A DNA stretch of 64,000 nucleotides, taken from assembly GCA_905250125.1 (NCBI GenBank), contig CAJNOL010000603.1, positions 54,962 through 118,961 of the forward strand, in the 5' to 3' direction. Shown here piece by piece: positions 49,101 to 61,557 of this stretch (within the stretch, counting starts at the first letter, position 1; each line of letters begins with the position of its first letter). Source of the stretch: Rotaria sordida (taxonomy: Eukaryota; Rotifera; Eurotatoria; Philodinida; Philodinidae). A program made the translations under genes and the position numbers. The notes below the pieces were generated by a model. It was given only the letters and a program-made list of their open reading frames with translations, made no database searches and was not told the DNA's origin.

Positions 49101-51690
49101 CTTGGTGTTAGACTAAAAAAAAAAAATTTCATTTTAAAGAATAGGTTTTTTTTTTGTCTAATTTTACCCATAAGGACTATGCCATTCAAAAAACATTTCA
49201 AATAAAGCAGTAGCATTTAATACTAAAAAAATCATACACCATGTTGTCCATGAAAATGGTTGTAAAAAAGTGCCTAATGATGGTCCAGTTGGTTTTGGTA
49301 CAGTTAAAATAACATATGATGAATGATAAAATGGTGGACTTAAATCAATTGAACGTGCTAAAAATGATTCATATGAAATAGCTGATATAGATAAATCTGC
49401 TCGACCATTTTGTAATGTTTGTGTTAATGCTAACCATTTCGTTGGTTTATCCAAAAAAACAAATAATTTTGTTGTTTTTAATGTTGTAACTAATTTTGAA
49501 TCTTCAATACGTAATAAAAGATTAATTGATATTCCATAACAACAATGTGGTGTTGTTGTCTTTTTTATATGAAAAAAACTTGAATCAATTGTAAAATTAA
49601 TTAATAATGGATCAATTTGATAACAATGTATACCATAATTACAATGAAATTCAGATGAAATTTTATCATCTGACATAAATATATATGGTGGTTCAACAAC
49701 ACCAACAATAACTGGTTTTTGTAATGGTGTATGAATATGAACATATTGACAATCATTTTTTCCATCATTTGATAATTTACCAAACATTTGATAATAATTT
49801 TTTATATCAACAAGAGCATTTGATAATGATGATGATGATGATAATGATGTTATTGTACTTGAATTATCTTGATGAGTTGATGTTGAACTTTTACGTGATG
49901 ATAAACTTATTGGACGACATGAACGAAATAATTGATCGGCATTATTACTTATTGAATAGTATATACGAGTAAGCATACCTTGACATGAATGTTCGGTATG
50001 AACCTAAATAATTCTCAAATATAAAATTAAAACAAAACAAATTATTCAATATTTACCAAAAATATCGTTGGAACACGCCATACAAGAGTTTCAGGTTCAA
50101 ATAAAATTGGATCAACACCAGAACCAACTCGAATCTCACAATTCCATTCAGTAAAATTTGTAAATAATCTTTAAAAAGAAATATAAGAATATTCTTCAAA
50201 TTTTTAATAATAAATTAATTTTATCTTTAATAATATGAAAACTAGATGAATGTCTAAGAAATAGGAATTTCATTCTCATTTATTCTGATATATCCGTTAT
50301 AAAATAAGTTAAAATGAAAACGAACATCCTATATCGAGATTAATGAATACAATGCGTCCGGATCTGTTTGATTTCCTGCGGAAACTTACAATAGAGTTTT
50401 TCAAAAGTCAGATAATAGTGTTCTTTTAATCGAAACTAGAAAAATAATAATATTTACTTACTTAATAAATAAATGTGTCTTTGTTAATTGATATAGATTT
50501 TGTTGAATAGCACAATTACTTGTACCAATAAATAATGATGATGAAATTGGTAAACGTATATATGTTTTAATAACAGCATTTAATAAAATTTTTATACTTG
50601 AACTTGAAAATTGTCCTAATAATCTTTGACGATCTTCATTAGCTGTATAAATTTTAGGAAAATATGTTAAATTACGTATTTCACCAAGACGTGAAGCAAA
50701 CCACCAACTTGTTTTATTTAATAAAAAATCTATTTCTGATGATATATTATATTCTTTTATAAAACGTATAAATTGTAATTCACGTTCAGTTGACATCATA
50801 CATAAAATAAGATCAATATTAAGTTGTTTTAAATCAAAAATAATTTTTCGTACACGATGATGAAGATTAAATAAAAGTGATATACGTGGTAAATGTGCTC
50901 GATAAATAATATGTTGTTTAGCAAGATGAAGATATGTTAAACGATATTCAATCATATCGAGCGACATATCATAGATTAAAGCTAAAAACAAAAAAAAAGT
51001 AAAATTTTAAAATCAAGAATTATTAAAAAAACAAAAAACAAAGATTCAATACCAATTCGAGTATAAACTGAACGAACATCTAAAGCATATGCTACTGTTT
51101 GTGCTTCTTCTACAGCATCTGGCATTAATTTAAATAAATAAGGATTATGCTAAAGAAAATCATAGTTTAATTTTTTTGTTTTAATAGAAAATTTTCAAAA
51201 CTATTACTTGTTTGCCTTGTACAATTTGATATCGATTTGTAGTAGCAATTGTTGGAATTTTAAGTGAACGAGATATTAAATCAATTTCTTTTGTATATAA
51301 ATCTGCAATCAATATTGTATCACGTTGTTCTTCAGATATTAATGAACATAATTTTGTAACCAATAATGATGTTGATTGATTCAATATATTTATTTTTAAA
51401 TCAATTTCATATGATTCTGTAAGATTTTTAAAATCTTTTTTTAAACGATTTTCATCAATTGACATATCAAATTCACGAAAATAAATAATACGAAGTAATT
51501 TTTTTGTTTGATATGTATTTCGAATTTTAAGAACTTTTTGTAATGATGTTTTTTCGATTGATTGTGAATCAATGCCATGAAAACATAAACAAAATAAATT
51601 ACAAAACATAAATATTATAGAAGTTATATGAATAAATTGAATTGATTTTGAAATGGTCGATAATGACCGTTGACAAACATAATCGAACAT
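46154..51690 (-). CDS. GRIN3-like: Ionotropic glutamate receptor, NMDA type, GluN3-like
   Basis: Twelve exons in coding order (51208-51690, 51053-51149, 50462-50981, 50057-50168, 49168-50003, 48977-49112, 48802-48912, 47129-47465, 46993-47060, 46662-46823, 46519-46610, 46154-46451) total 3252 bases, or 1083 residues. A signal peptide (hydrophobic SIIFMFCNLFCLCF) and amino-terminal domain are followed by the ligand-binding S1 half (VEPPYIF, CCYGISINLLLRI), M1, and EWHSPYGLTPRGRRRHKVFS before M2. Then come PKCWSNRFLGN, M3 (IYTAKLAAFMV), the S2 half (FGTFGLSLG, LHDDWY) and M4. The C-terminal tail is short, with a Gln run and a helical LKSQL end. SPYGLTPRGR and PKCW are GluN3 signatures. Two positions are unusual: Leu619 where family members have the ligand-binding Arg, and Lys744 where SYTANLAA has Asn. 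The start at 51690 is chosen for the signal peptide. Confidence 0.92.
48109..48372. mobile_element. Short terminal-inverted-repeat element in a receptor intron
   Basis: The left end AGAAGTGTAAGCCG (48109) and the right end CGGCTTACACCTCT (ending near 48372) form an inverted pair. The interior has GC-richer parts (GAACGGTGGCGACGGGC). It sits in the 1.3 kb intron between the receptor exons at 48802-48912 and 47129-47465. Confidence 0.6.
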
Positions 51691-53940
51691 AATCGCCTTC
51701 GAATACTTAATGTATAAATTACTGAATCTAATAGAAACGACGGCATCGGGATAATAAAACAAATATTGCTCGTGTCAAAAAACCAAACTCGATAACAACG
51801 ACTTTACATCCGATAAAGATCGTCTGATAGTTCGGAACAACTAGAAGAAAAAAGAATATTGAATATATGAACATAAATCTCGACAGACACGATGCTAATA
51901 AAATCAAGAATACTCATTTTCTCTTCTGCTTCTGCATTTGAATTGATGTTATTAATAATAAAAAAATAAGGACAGAAAGAACGAAGAAAGCATCGTTATT
52001 TCGTCATACATATAATATTTGAGTAAACGATAACGACACATTGTCATTGCTCATCATCTACATACATCCAAAAAAGTTCACTAGCAAAAAGGGCAAATGA
52101 TTATTTTAATAATGCTTGTCGGATTACTATAGTATATACATATTTTGTTGTTTTCTGTCTCATTCACAAGTCATTTTCTCATTTAATTAGATGTATTAAC
52201 ATAAATCAAAGGTTATTTCAGGATTTATTAGTTGTTTTTCTCTTTACTCTTTCTATCGATTAGTAGAAGAAAATGATCAAGTGTTTCTTCTCAAAAAAAA
52301 GCACGCTTCTCATTAATAGAATTCATATGTACAAACGAACAAGAACTAATATCAATAATCATATATAAAAAAATTGCAAAAGCAAAAGCAAAAAAAAAAC
52401 AAGAAATAAATATCAATTTACATACAAAATGAGTTATGAATAATCATAGGATAAAAAATTTTGCATAAATCAAATGGATTGATTTTGTTTTTTTTCAGTA
52501 ATAGAGGAATATTCAAAGTTTTTTATTCATCAAAACAGGAAAAAAAAAGCATCGATAAGAAATAATTTTTATCTTTCTACTAGTTCGAAATAATCTCATT
52601 TATAATAGGTTTAATAATGTATTTTCGGAACATTACTTCTCAAGGATACTTGATGTTTATCTATTAATAGACTAATTATGTCCTATATATAAATCAATAT
52701 TTCTAGTATGATGATTCGTTTTAGATAAAACCAATTGAAAATTCTCGTACGCAAACATAATGAATATTCGAATCCCTTAGGAAAAAAAATGGCTCTTTTT
52801 TCTACAACTCAATGATAATCGTTCTAAGTAGTATTTCTTGCTGTTGATCATTTTGTTTTTTAGATGAACAAAAACTTTGAATACTTATTTGTCTCATATA
52901 TAATTCTAGAGAAGATAATATTTTTATAGAAATAATTATTGTTTGTTTTTCTTTTTATTAAGAATTAATCTTAGATATTATGAGTACATTATTTCAATGA
53001 AATCTCTATTTTCAATTTTTGTTTTATGAAAATAATATTATATTACTTTTATTTTATTATTAATAACAAGAAAATAAAAGCAATTTTAGAAGAGAAATAG
53101 TATTATGTTATATACATTACTGAAAGACAAGTAAATCTTCTCATGGGAATTTCATACATATATTTATTAATATGTAAATGTTTATTATTCAAAAGAAAAA
53201 TCAACGATTTTTGTTAAAAAAGCTTATCTAATAAGACTTTCTCTATCCTAACATAAAAATCTAGTCTTATTCATTTATTTATCTCGTTCGCATGTATTTT
53301 GCCTAATTCAATTCAAGCTTTTATATTGGAACCGATTTTCATAAGAGATGATGATCGAAGAAATGTCATTTTTAATAATGATAACAGTGACTAACATGAT
53401 GTGTGAATCATTTTGGCATACTAATGATGCTCAACTAGAATTCAATGAAAATAGATTGGCTATAGAGAAACAACTTTCATTCAAAAATTTGGTAGTGTAT
53501 GGTACTCGATACTACTTTTGTTTTGGAATACTCACAAACATTCTTTGATTATCATGAATTCACACACACACACACATACACACAAAAAAGAAATCTTCAA
53601 TGAAGAAAGACATGCATACATATAATTGGTAACCATTAATGAAAAAAAAAAAGGTTTCAACAAAGGAAAGTAGTTTATTAACTTGACAGTTATCTCTCAT
53701 TTGTATGAGATAGAATTTTGTGTGATTAAAGTTATTCTATATTTACTTTAGTCATGTATTTCATGTCTACTATCATCGTTTCTTTTTTCTTATTATATTT
53801 AATCACGTATTCTTACTAAAAAAAAGGAAGTAATTAAATCTATGAATATATTTGATGTAATAAAAATAATTTATTTCTTTTGTTATTGTTAACGATCATT
53901 ATTAATATAAGGTATGACATAAAATGTCGATTCCTATTTC
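51691..53940. other. Receptor upstream region
   Basis: AT-rich sequence with a (CA)n tract near 53562-53582. The receptor promoter should lie near 51700-52000. No further gene is supported. Confidence 0.4.
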
Positions 53941-53949
53941 TCTTTGATA

Positions 53950-54660
53950 AAAAGGTTTTTTGATGAAGTAATAGAGCTTTTTCTCGTTTTTCGAATCGTA
54001 TATAATACGTTCATAAACGCAACAACGTAAAAGAAAAGAAAATTTTTTTAATCAGTTGATAGGAAATTTTCGCTTTTGAAGAGTGTATGATTGACATTTG
54101 TCACACATTCATAAATGAAATGACACGAGAGAAATATTTGCACAATAAACTTTTAATTTTTATATGAACTAGTAAAAAAAAAACATCTTATAGATGGTAG
54201 TTAACTATAATTAACTGTCGTTTTACAAGATGTTTTTTGGATGAGTTCATATAAAAATTAAAAATTGATTGCACAAGTGTTTCTATCGTGTTATTTTATT
54301 GATGAATGTATGACAAATATAAATCATACATTGTTTGAAAAAGAAAAGAAAATTTCCTATCGACTGATAATAAAAAAAACTATTCTTTTCGAAACGTATT
54401 TATTGAAGAGAGATAAGGATTGATATTTTATGCAATCCTTGTATAGAAAAAGTGCGGATTTTTTCTCGAAGGATGTTTCTCTTTTCTGTTGCGTCGTTTC
54501 GTTTATGAACGTGTTATATACAATTCAAACTAAGAGAAAAAGCTCTGTTCTTTGGTAAAGAAAAATTTTCTTTTAGCATCCTTTTATCGAAGAGAAATAC
54601 AGATCGACTTTTTTGTGCCATTACTTTCGCATCGTACATTATCTATATTAAATCTTAGAT
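53950..54660. mobile_element. Foldback element, best copy of a local family
   Basis: An inner inverted repeat has arms around a centre near 54215 (TTTTTATATGAACTAGT against its partner near 54243; ATAGGAAATTTTC against GAAAATTTCCTAT). An outer pair matches CGTTCATAAACGCAAC near 54010 with GTTGCGTCGTTTCGTTTATGAACG near 54489, and AGAGCTTTTTCTC near 53971 with GAGAAAAAGCTCT near 54535. The left arm is shorter, suggesting an internal deletion. Related copies lie at 57060-57360 and 58590-59370. Confidence 0.8.
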
Positions 54661-55429
54661 TTTTTTTTCTATTATCGTTCGTATTCCAATGATTTATATG
54701 TTATAATGAGAAAGAAAAAAAGATGCATGTTGTTTTTATTTAATTTATACACTTGATTAAATCTAAGAACGTCGAAAAAGAACTATACAATGTAATAAAA
54801 TAATCATCAAAGTGAAGAAGTAATAAAGAAAGAAAAAAAAAGAAGAAAATAATTAATCCATGATGATGTTCAAGATTTTTTAGATTATATAAACGTATGA
54901 TATAAACTATTCAATGAATTTAGATTAAGAAATTTTCTCTAGACATACAAAAAATAATAAATATAAAATTTCTATTAGTTTTTGAATAATAATCTTCATA
55001 TTGACAAAAAAAAAAATGCAATGAATATGCATTAAAGCATTTTTATCGCTAACAATAATAGTGATGAATTATTTAGTATTGTCTTTTGAATGCTAATGAT
55101 ATAATAAACAATGTCCTTGTTTTATGTATCAAATCAGAGAGCATGTTGCTTTTTATCAACGAAATTCTATTCCGAAGCTTTTATCTATACAAATCAAATA
55201 ATTTTTTTGAAATAAACATGACTACTGAAAGTTGTTTGCCATTGATGATTGTTGTTCTTTTTTTAATTAATACTTGGTTTCATATGATAAAAGTAGATCA
55301 CTATGTACAAGTTTATTACAGTACTCTATTTGTAAAAAAAAAAAATAACCAATTTTTAATCATTGTTCGTTATAAAACAGTTTCATTATATTTTCTGCTT
55401 TGATTCATATAGAAATTCGATTGATAACA

Positions 55430-55640
55430 TCTTCTTATTATTTAAAAAAATTCACAATTTTTGAACAAAGTCTCTTCAAGGTATGAAGTTTTCTGTATAC
55501 ACTATCGATAGAACAGGATCTATATGTTGGAAGTCTCATATCCTGAAGAGACATTCTTCAAAACTTGTGAATTGTTTTTTATGGAAGCTAGTCTAGTTGA
55601 GTTCTCTATACGCATAAACTTTCAGATCAAAATTTGCTAG
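55430..55640. repeat. Dispersed foldback repeat related to the GIGYF intron 9 copy
   Basis: Block order and sequence match 25190-25460, including TTGAACAAAGTCTCTTC and TTTTTTATGGAAGCTAGTCT followed by TTGAGTTCTCTATACG. The unit is internally inverted: CACAATTTTTGAACAAAGTC against the complement of CATTCTTCAAAACTTGTGAA. Confidence 0.6.
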
Positions 55641-56071
55641 CGTAGTTAAATATTAATAGGAAATCGGAAGGGAGCGTCTGAAGAAGTTCCCCCCCGTAAA
55701 TCTCATATAAGATTTTTCAAATCCTAAACGAAATTTCATACAAGAGTGATTTGAGAACATTGTAAACGGATAAATAAAATTTTAGATGTTATTGAGAGTA
55801 AAGATAAAATACACAGTAATATGTCGTACGGTTGAAAGATTACTATATGTTATGATTTTTCTTAGATTACGTAAATTTCGACAAAATTGATGTGTATTCT
55901 ATTGTCGTTTGTTAATATTGGTGTTTTAATAATTGATAGATTAACTTCCTATACAATTAGTCGGTATGATATAGATTGGATCATAGTATTCATTATTTTT
56001 CTTTTTGGAAATTTCGACCATATTCACTTCAAACATATCATTCAGTTACTATGTTCGGCAATACTCGATTA

Positions 56072-56230
56072 GGGTGTGGGTGTGAGTAACCAGTTTCATA
56101 TACCGCGATATATGAGACCGATAACCACACTCATATCCAATAACGTAGTCGTCAATAAGTATATTGCGGTATATGAAATCGACAATCACTGCAATGTACA
56201 ATAATATGGTTATCAGTGATCATATAGCGA
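56072..56230. repeat. GGGTGTGGG motif with adjacent palindromic cluster
   Basis: GGGTGTGGGTGTG (56072-56084) is followed by an inverted pair, TTTCATATACCGCGATAT near 56093 and ATATTGCGGTATATGAAA near 56161. Further related segments, ATAACCACACTCATAT and GTTATCAGTGATCATAT, follow. No gene is present. Confidence 0.5.
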
Positions 56231-57059
56231 TTTACATCGATTTTTTTTCAAAACTTTTTTCGTGGGTAGGCTTAATAGAGAAGTCAGAATCACTCATCAA
56301 GGAATATATTTGTAATATTATATAGTTGTTCTTCTCTTCAATAGATGAACAAGCTACAGAAAAGGTTTTCAATGAAAAGAAAAGCTGATAGTCACACTTT
56401 TGAAAAGATGACGATGTCATTTCTAGAAAAGTCTGGAAGTTTACTACAGTTTCTACTTAATATACACTAGCATTGTTTTTTTTTTTGATCAATACCCTTA
56501 AAATTTCGAGACGATGCATCAATAAAAATGCAAATAAATCTTGTATTGTGAATCAAGTAGAACATTCATCAGTAAGTGCAATATAGATTGTAAATATTTT
56601 GTAAGTATTAAAAACCTCCTAGATGATTGCACGTCTCTCATTCGCTCTAGTCAGTCCTTGATTTGATCTGATAATTTAAATATTTATCAATTCAAATGAA
56701 GGTCGTCAGTTATTTGAGATAGGAAACTTGAGTTTCTTAATATAAAAAGAATAGACATTAAATCTTTTAATCACACAATATTTATTGCTGCGTTGTTATG
56801 TAATCACCCATTGTAAATGATATTTGCCAATTTAACAACCTAATATTTGAGACAGAAGGAATTCATATTGACACTCTTCAAAAAAAAAAGAATATCCAAC
56901 GTAGAAAGGTAGATAGAATAAAGGCAGATAGGCTTTGATTTACGAGAGAATTAGTAGCAATTGTTTCATAGTCTGAGAAGGCCATGTTGTCCTTGAAATT
57001 AACGTACGATACAAACGTAATGGCGCAAATGGTGATTCCTGTTTTTCTTCAATAAAAGG

Positions 57060-57360
57060 GTACCGAACATACATTTTTTTTTAACCAAAAGATAGAGCCT
57101 TTTTTCCTCTTTCGACGCATGTATAACTTATTTTTATAATACATTTATAAACGAAACGACGCAACAGAATAGAGAAGCACTTTTAAGAAGAATCTGCACA
57201 TCTCCATAAAAGGACCACTTAAAATGTCGATAAACCAGTTCTAAAAACAATATTTTGTGAAACTCGCATATATTTTCGAAGAGAATAGTGAGAGTAAGTT
57301 TAGATTGAAGTTTTCGTAGCTGTTCCCATCCCCACAGTAGACAGTCAGACGACAAAATCG
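57060..57360. repeat. Partial copy of the 54 kb foldback family
   Basis: The stretch CATTTATAAACGAAACGACGCAACAG (57143-57168) and flanking AGAGCCTTTTTTCCTC match the outer arm of the element at 53950-54660. The rest has diverged. Confidence 0.55.
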
Positions 57361-58004
57361 ATTTGTGAGATCTGAATCTATATCGTAGCTAGCATTAAAG
57401 CTACTATGGTCTTGCATTCAACTGCATCTTGAATTTTGATCGCAAACGAGTGACTGTCTTGCAGCAGCTAGCACAATGTAAGTGAAATAGGTGAATTATC
57501 TAGCGTTATATATTTACTATATAGTACAGGTCTTTCGAACCGTCTGAAGTTCTGTCTACTCTAACTGGACCAAAAATCTGGCCATAATGCACCAAAAAAA
57601 AATAACGATTAGTTAATAATGCAATTTGTTCACTGGATGTGATCGAGACTTCTATTTGAATTTTAATTTACTATTTTATAGAGCCTGTCATCATCCATCT
57701 TAGGTAGATGCGCAATGATGTGCACTTCTTTACTGAGATCCGATGTCGCAAATATAACCTGTCATGCAGATTTGTTCCGAGGGATTTGTATAATAGATAC
57801 TTATCTTTTAGATCAATTAGGTTTCCAATAGACAATAGAAGCTCAAATACATGAATGTTTAAACTACTACAATGATTGTGTGGTTCTAAACATAGTTCAT
57901 CGATAGTTTCTAACTTAGGGTTCTTCAGAGGAAAACCTTGAGAATTCATAAGGAAGCATCTTCAGATATTAAATTTTGGTTTTCCAGGCCTTCCTTCTTA
58001 TGAT

Positions 58005-58360
58005 ATTGAGTTTTTATTGAATTTTTTAACAGAACTTCGTACTTTCCCTCAGGTTACGTTTAAAGTTGAATTTTTATTTTTAACATAAAGCTTGACACGA
58101 ATAATTCTTTTAATGAAACTAGTTCATTGTGAAAGTTTCAGTCTCCTTCGTTACTTCTGTCGTAATATACTCATAAAAGCACAAAATTTGCCTTCTCATA
58201 CAACAGAATTTTGAATATTCGTATCTCATGACAGAAGCAATGAAAAAGGCTAAAACTTTCATAATATACTATTTCCATTGAAAACATTATTTGTGAGAAG
58301 TTTCAACGTCACCTGAGGGAAAGGATGGAATTTTGTTGAAAAACTCAGTAAAAAACCTAT
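58005..58360. mobile_element. Foldback (MITE-like) element
   Basis: ACTTTCCCTCAGGTTACGT near 58041 pairs with ACGTCACCTGAGGGAAAG near 58306. Inner pairs include CATTGTGAAAGTTTCAGTC with its partner near 58252, and TTACTTCTGTCG with the complement of ATGACAGAAGCAAT. There is no gene. Confidence 0.7.
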
Positions 58361-58589
58361 TGTTCAGAAATTTTATGAGTAAAAGAAGCTAAACAGGTAC
58401 AGATAATCAACATCAACTGAGAAGTATAATTATACAAAATATCAAGTTAGTAGCTATATCAATTGCAAGGATTTCTCCTGGCTCTCTTTTTCTGTCCACT
58501 GTGCATCCTTCCCATCGTCATAGACTGCCCTATTACAGACCTTAGCAACGAGCATTATATAATGGTAATATATCACAATTTTATTTGTC

Positions 58590-59370
58590 ATTTAGTTCAA
58601 TACTTATAATAATACAAATGTTAAATTAAGAAAAATAAGATAAAATGAAAAATAATGAGCGAACAGCAACAATGAAAACGAAAAATAGAGAACGTCCGTC
58701 AGAAAATGAAAAAAAATTATTGATTTTATAATTTTTGTACTTTGTATTATTATAATGAAGCCAAAGAAGATGTAATTGAACGGTATATGATTCATATTTG
58801 TCATCCATTGATAAATGAAGTGAGACGAGAAAAAGAAGCACTCACGGAAAAAATTTGTAATTTTTATATGAACTCGTCAAAAACATCTGGTAAGTGATAG
58901 TTAATTATAATAAACTGCTCTTTTACAAGATCTTATTAATGGGTCCACAGATTTGACCATTTCATGTGAAAATTACAAATTTATTCTGCGATTCGTTCTC
59001 TTTTTTCTAGCATCTCATTTATGAATGTGTGACAAATATAAGTCAAATACTGTTTGAAAGAGAAGAAAATTTCCTATTAAGTGATACAAAAATATTCTGT
59101 TCAGAACCTATTTATCGAACAGATATAGGATCGATCTTTTGCGCCGTTTTTCTGGATCTCACAAAAGTGCGAATGCTTCTCGTTTCTGTTGCTTTGTTTC
59201 ATCTGTGAACACGTCATAAAAATTTGTTATATACAATTCGGAACAGGAGAAAAAGCTCTATCTTGTGGCTAAGTAGGTTTCTTTCAGTATCTATCTAACG
59301 AAGAGAAATAAGAATTGATATTTGTGGCATTACTTTTGCATCGTACGTTACTATAAATCATTTTGGACTA
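58590..59370. mobile_element. Second full copy of the 54 kb foldback family
   Basis: It shares TTTTTATATGAACTCGTC, ATAGTTAATTATAATAAACTG, TCATTTATGAATGTGTGACA and GAAAATTTCCTATTAAGTGA with the element at 53950-54660, in the same order. It ends with GCATTACTTTTGCATCGTACGTTA, matching GCCATTACTTTCGCATCGTAC near 54616. Confidence 0.7.
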
Positions 59371-59399
59371 ATTGCTTTTCAGGAGTCGATACGAAATAT

Positions 59400-60780
59400 T
59401 TACAGAATGTCCCAAATGTTCCCACTCAAAAATGTTTTTCACATAACTTCACTATTCGTAGAACTTTATCAGCTGATTTGTTTGCGTATGATAAGTAACA
59501 CCATCAAGGTTTTATTTCAAAATACCAACATTGCGAAATATTATAATAGCACCAAAACAATGTTGAATTTTTGTATTTTGCTGAAGGTAATTACTTTGAA
59601 GAGTACTTTAATAGTTTGTCTATAGAAATAAAAAACATAACCTTGTCACCGATCATACGAGAAGAGTCAGTTGATAGAAACCAATTGATAACGAAGTTAT
59701 TCGAAAAAACATTTCTGTGTACGAACCTGTGGGACATGTCGTCCCAACAATGCATTAAAATGATAAAAGTTTCAATTTCATTCAGCGTTCTAACATTCAA
59801 AACACGTTAAAAAAGCTTGTTAGCGCAGCTCCTTTGGAATTGAAATATGGATCTCACATATATCCATTGACTATAATATTTAACCATCAGATATGTTTCG
59901 AAATGATAAAAGTTGGAGAATCGACGTTTTTCAAAAAATTTTTAAAAGTTTCTTAAAAAATGTCGTAAATTATGGAGTAAAAAAACGAAATTTCCGAATA
60001 TTGGAAGGGAGGGAATAGGATTGAGAGCCGGTAAATTTCGACTTAAAACTTACACTCACTATTTTCTTTGAAAACATATGTCAGTTCCACAAAATATTAA
60101 TCTCGAACTGTTTTTGGCGACTAGTCAAACGTTTTAAACAGTTTACCACGTGACATGTTCAAACATCGTTTTGGTCAATAACGTGTCTGCCTGAGTTGTC
60201 ACACATGAAAATATTAAAACATTGATTCAAAAAAATAACCCTTGTAAAGAATCAAAGTCAAATGAAAGATAAGTATGCTCTGTTTCGCTTGAAATAGTTC
60301 GAATAGTCTATTTAATTGCCATAAGTATCAAAAGACTAGTTGAAAAAACCTTTTGTGAAACTGACACTATTACAGACCTTAATATATATATATATATATA
60401 TGACAGTCTTATCTGCTATTTAATGCGATGCTTATAATAATATAAATATTAAATTAAGAAAGCGAAAAATAAGGGGGCCTGTCAGAATAAAACAATGAAA
60501 AAATTCTTGATTTTACATATTCTCTCTTTCGAATTAGTATAATGAAGCTGAGGAACATATATGAGTACTGCATTTCAGTCTCAAACGGACTGCAGTGACA
60601 AACTTTTTTTTAAACATTCATTTGTTCACCTTTAAAATGAAACACAAACTGCATCGGTTAGTTTGATGTATGATATAAGAAATAGCCACGCTATTTTAAA
60701 TAATAAAAAATAATGTTAAACTAATGGTTTTGCTAATTTCATATCCTTCTTTTTGAATTCTTAATGGACTAATTTTCCTT
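59400..60780. other. Repeat-derived intergenic sequence
   Basis: Positions 60365-60560 repeat 58530-58760 in direct orientation: ATTACAGACCTTA, then CTTATAATAATA, AATATTAAATTAAGAAA and later ATTATAATGAAGC-like text. A (TA)n tract lies near 60383-60402. No gene is supported; the open frames at 59407-59810 are not convincing. Confidence 0.45.
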
Positions 60781-60784
60781 CATC

Positions 60785-61320
60785 TGATTTAATGAAGAGT
60801 TCTTCTTCTTCTCTGCTATCATGTAACCAAATAGGCTGACTTTTTCATTACTAATAAAGGAATATTCCTAGTTCAAGTTCATAAGAGAAAAATTGTCAAA
60901 AGTTCTTTTAAACTATTTATAATTGGCTTTACCAAAGAACTGTAACCTTTCAGGAATCATGAAAAACCCATATTGCAGTTTTGTCAATAAATTCTTATCG
61001 TTTACGACTAAAACTTACAGGATATACTGAATAAAAAGATATGTCTCTATAGTATAAGTATGAGACCAAACGGCAATGATGTAGAGAATGTATTGAAAAA
61101 AATTATATGTCGTTTATTTTCAATGAAGGAAGCAAGTCTCTTGTTATTTTCATAGATCGTGAAAGATTACAGTTCTTTGTTAAAGTCAATTCTAAATAGT
61201 TCCAAACAACTTTTGACAATGCTTCTCTTATGAATTTAAACTAGAAATACTTCCTTATCAGTGATGAAAAAATCAACCTATTTGGTTAAACGATGACGAA
61301 GAAATCTAAGACTTTTAGAG
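60785..61320. mobile_element. Foldback (MITE-like) element upstream of the EF-hand gene
   Basis: The left arm CCAAATAGGCTGACTTTTTC (60828 on) pairs with the complement of GAAAAAATCAACCTATTTGG (to about 61285). Inner pairs include AATTGTCAAAAGTTCTTTTA with its partner near 61203, and CAAAGAACTGTAACCTTTCA with its partner near 61165. The centre is near 61057. It lies within 250 bases of the next start codon. Confidence 0.8.
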
Positions 61321-61557
61321 TGTAGTGTGATCTTTGGAACATCATCTATTTATAAGAATGACGCAACAACGACTTATACATTTTGATGTTTCATTAATAT
61401 TTCTATTTTTTTTATCAACAAATTAAAAATAATATGAACAAGGATACGCTTCATGTTATAAAATAAACGTTTGATATTTTTATGATAGATATATAAATTA
61501 ATGACTATTAGTTTTTTTTATTTCAAGAATTTATTTCTACTTTGTCGATTTGAAGTA

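Noticed and set aside
59407..59810. Two overlapping open frames as a gene
   Set aside because: They lie in a repeat-rich region, are not joined by splice signals, and encode no recognisable domain.
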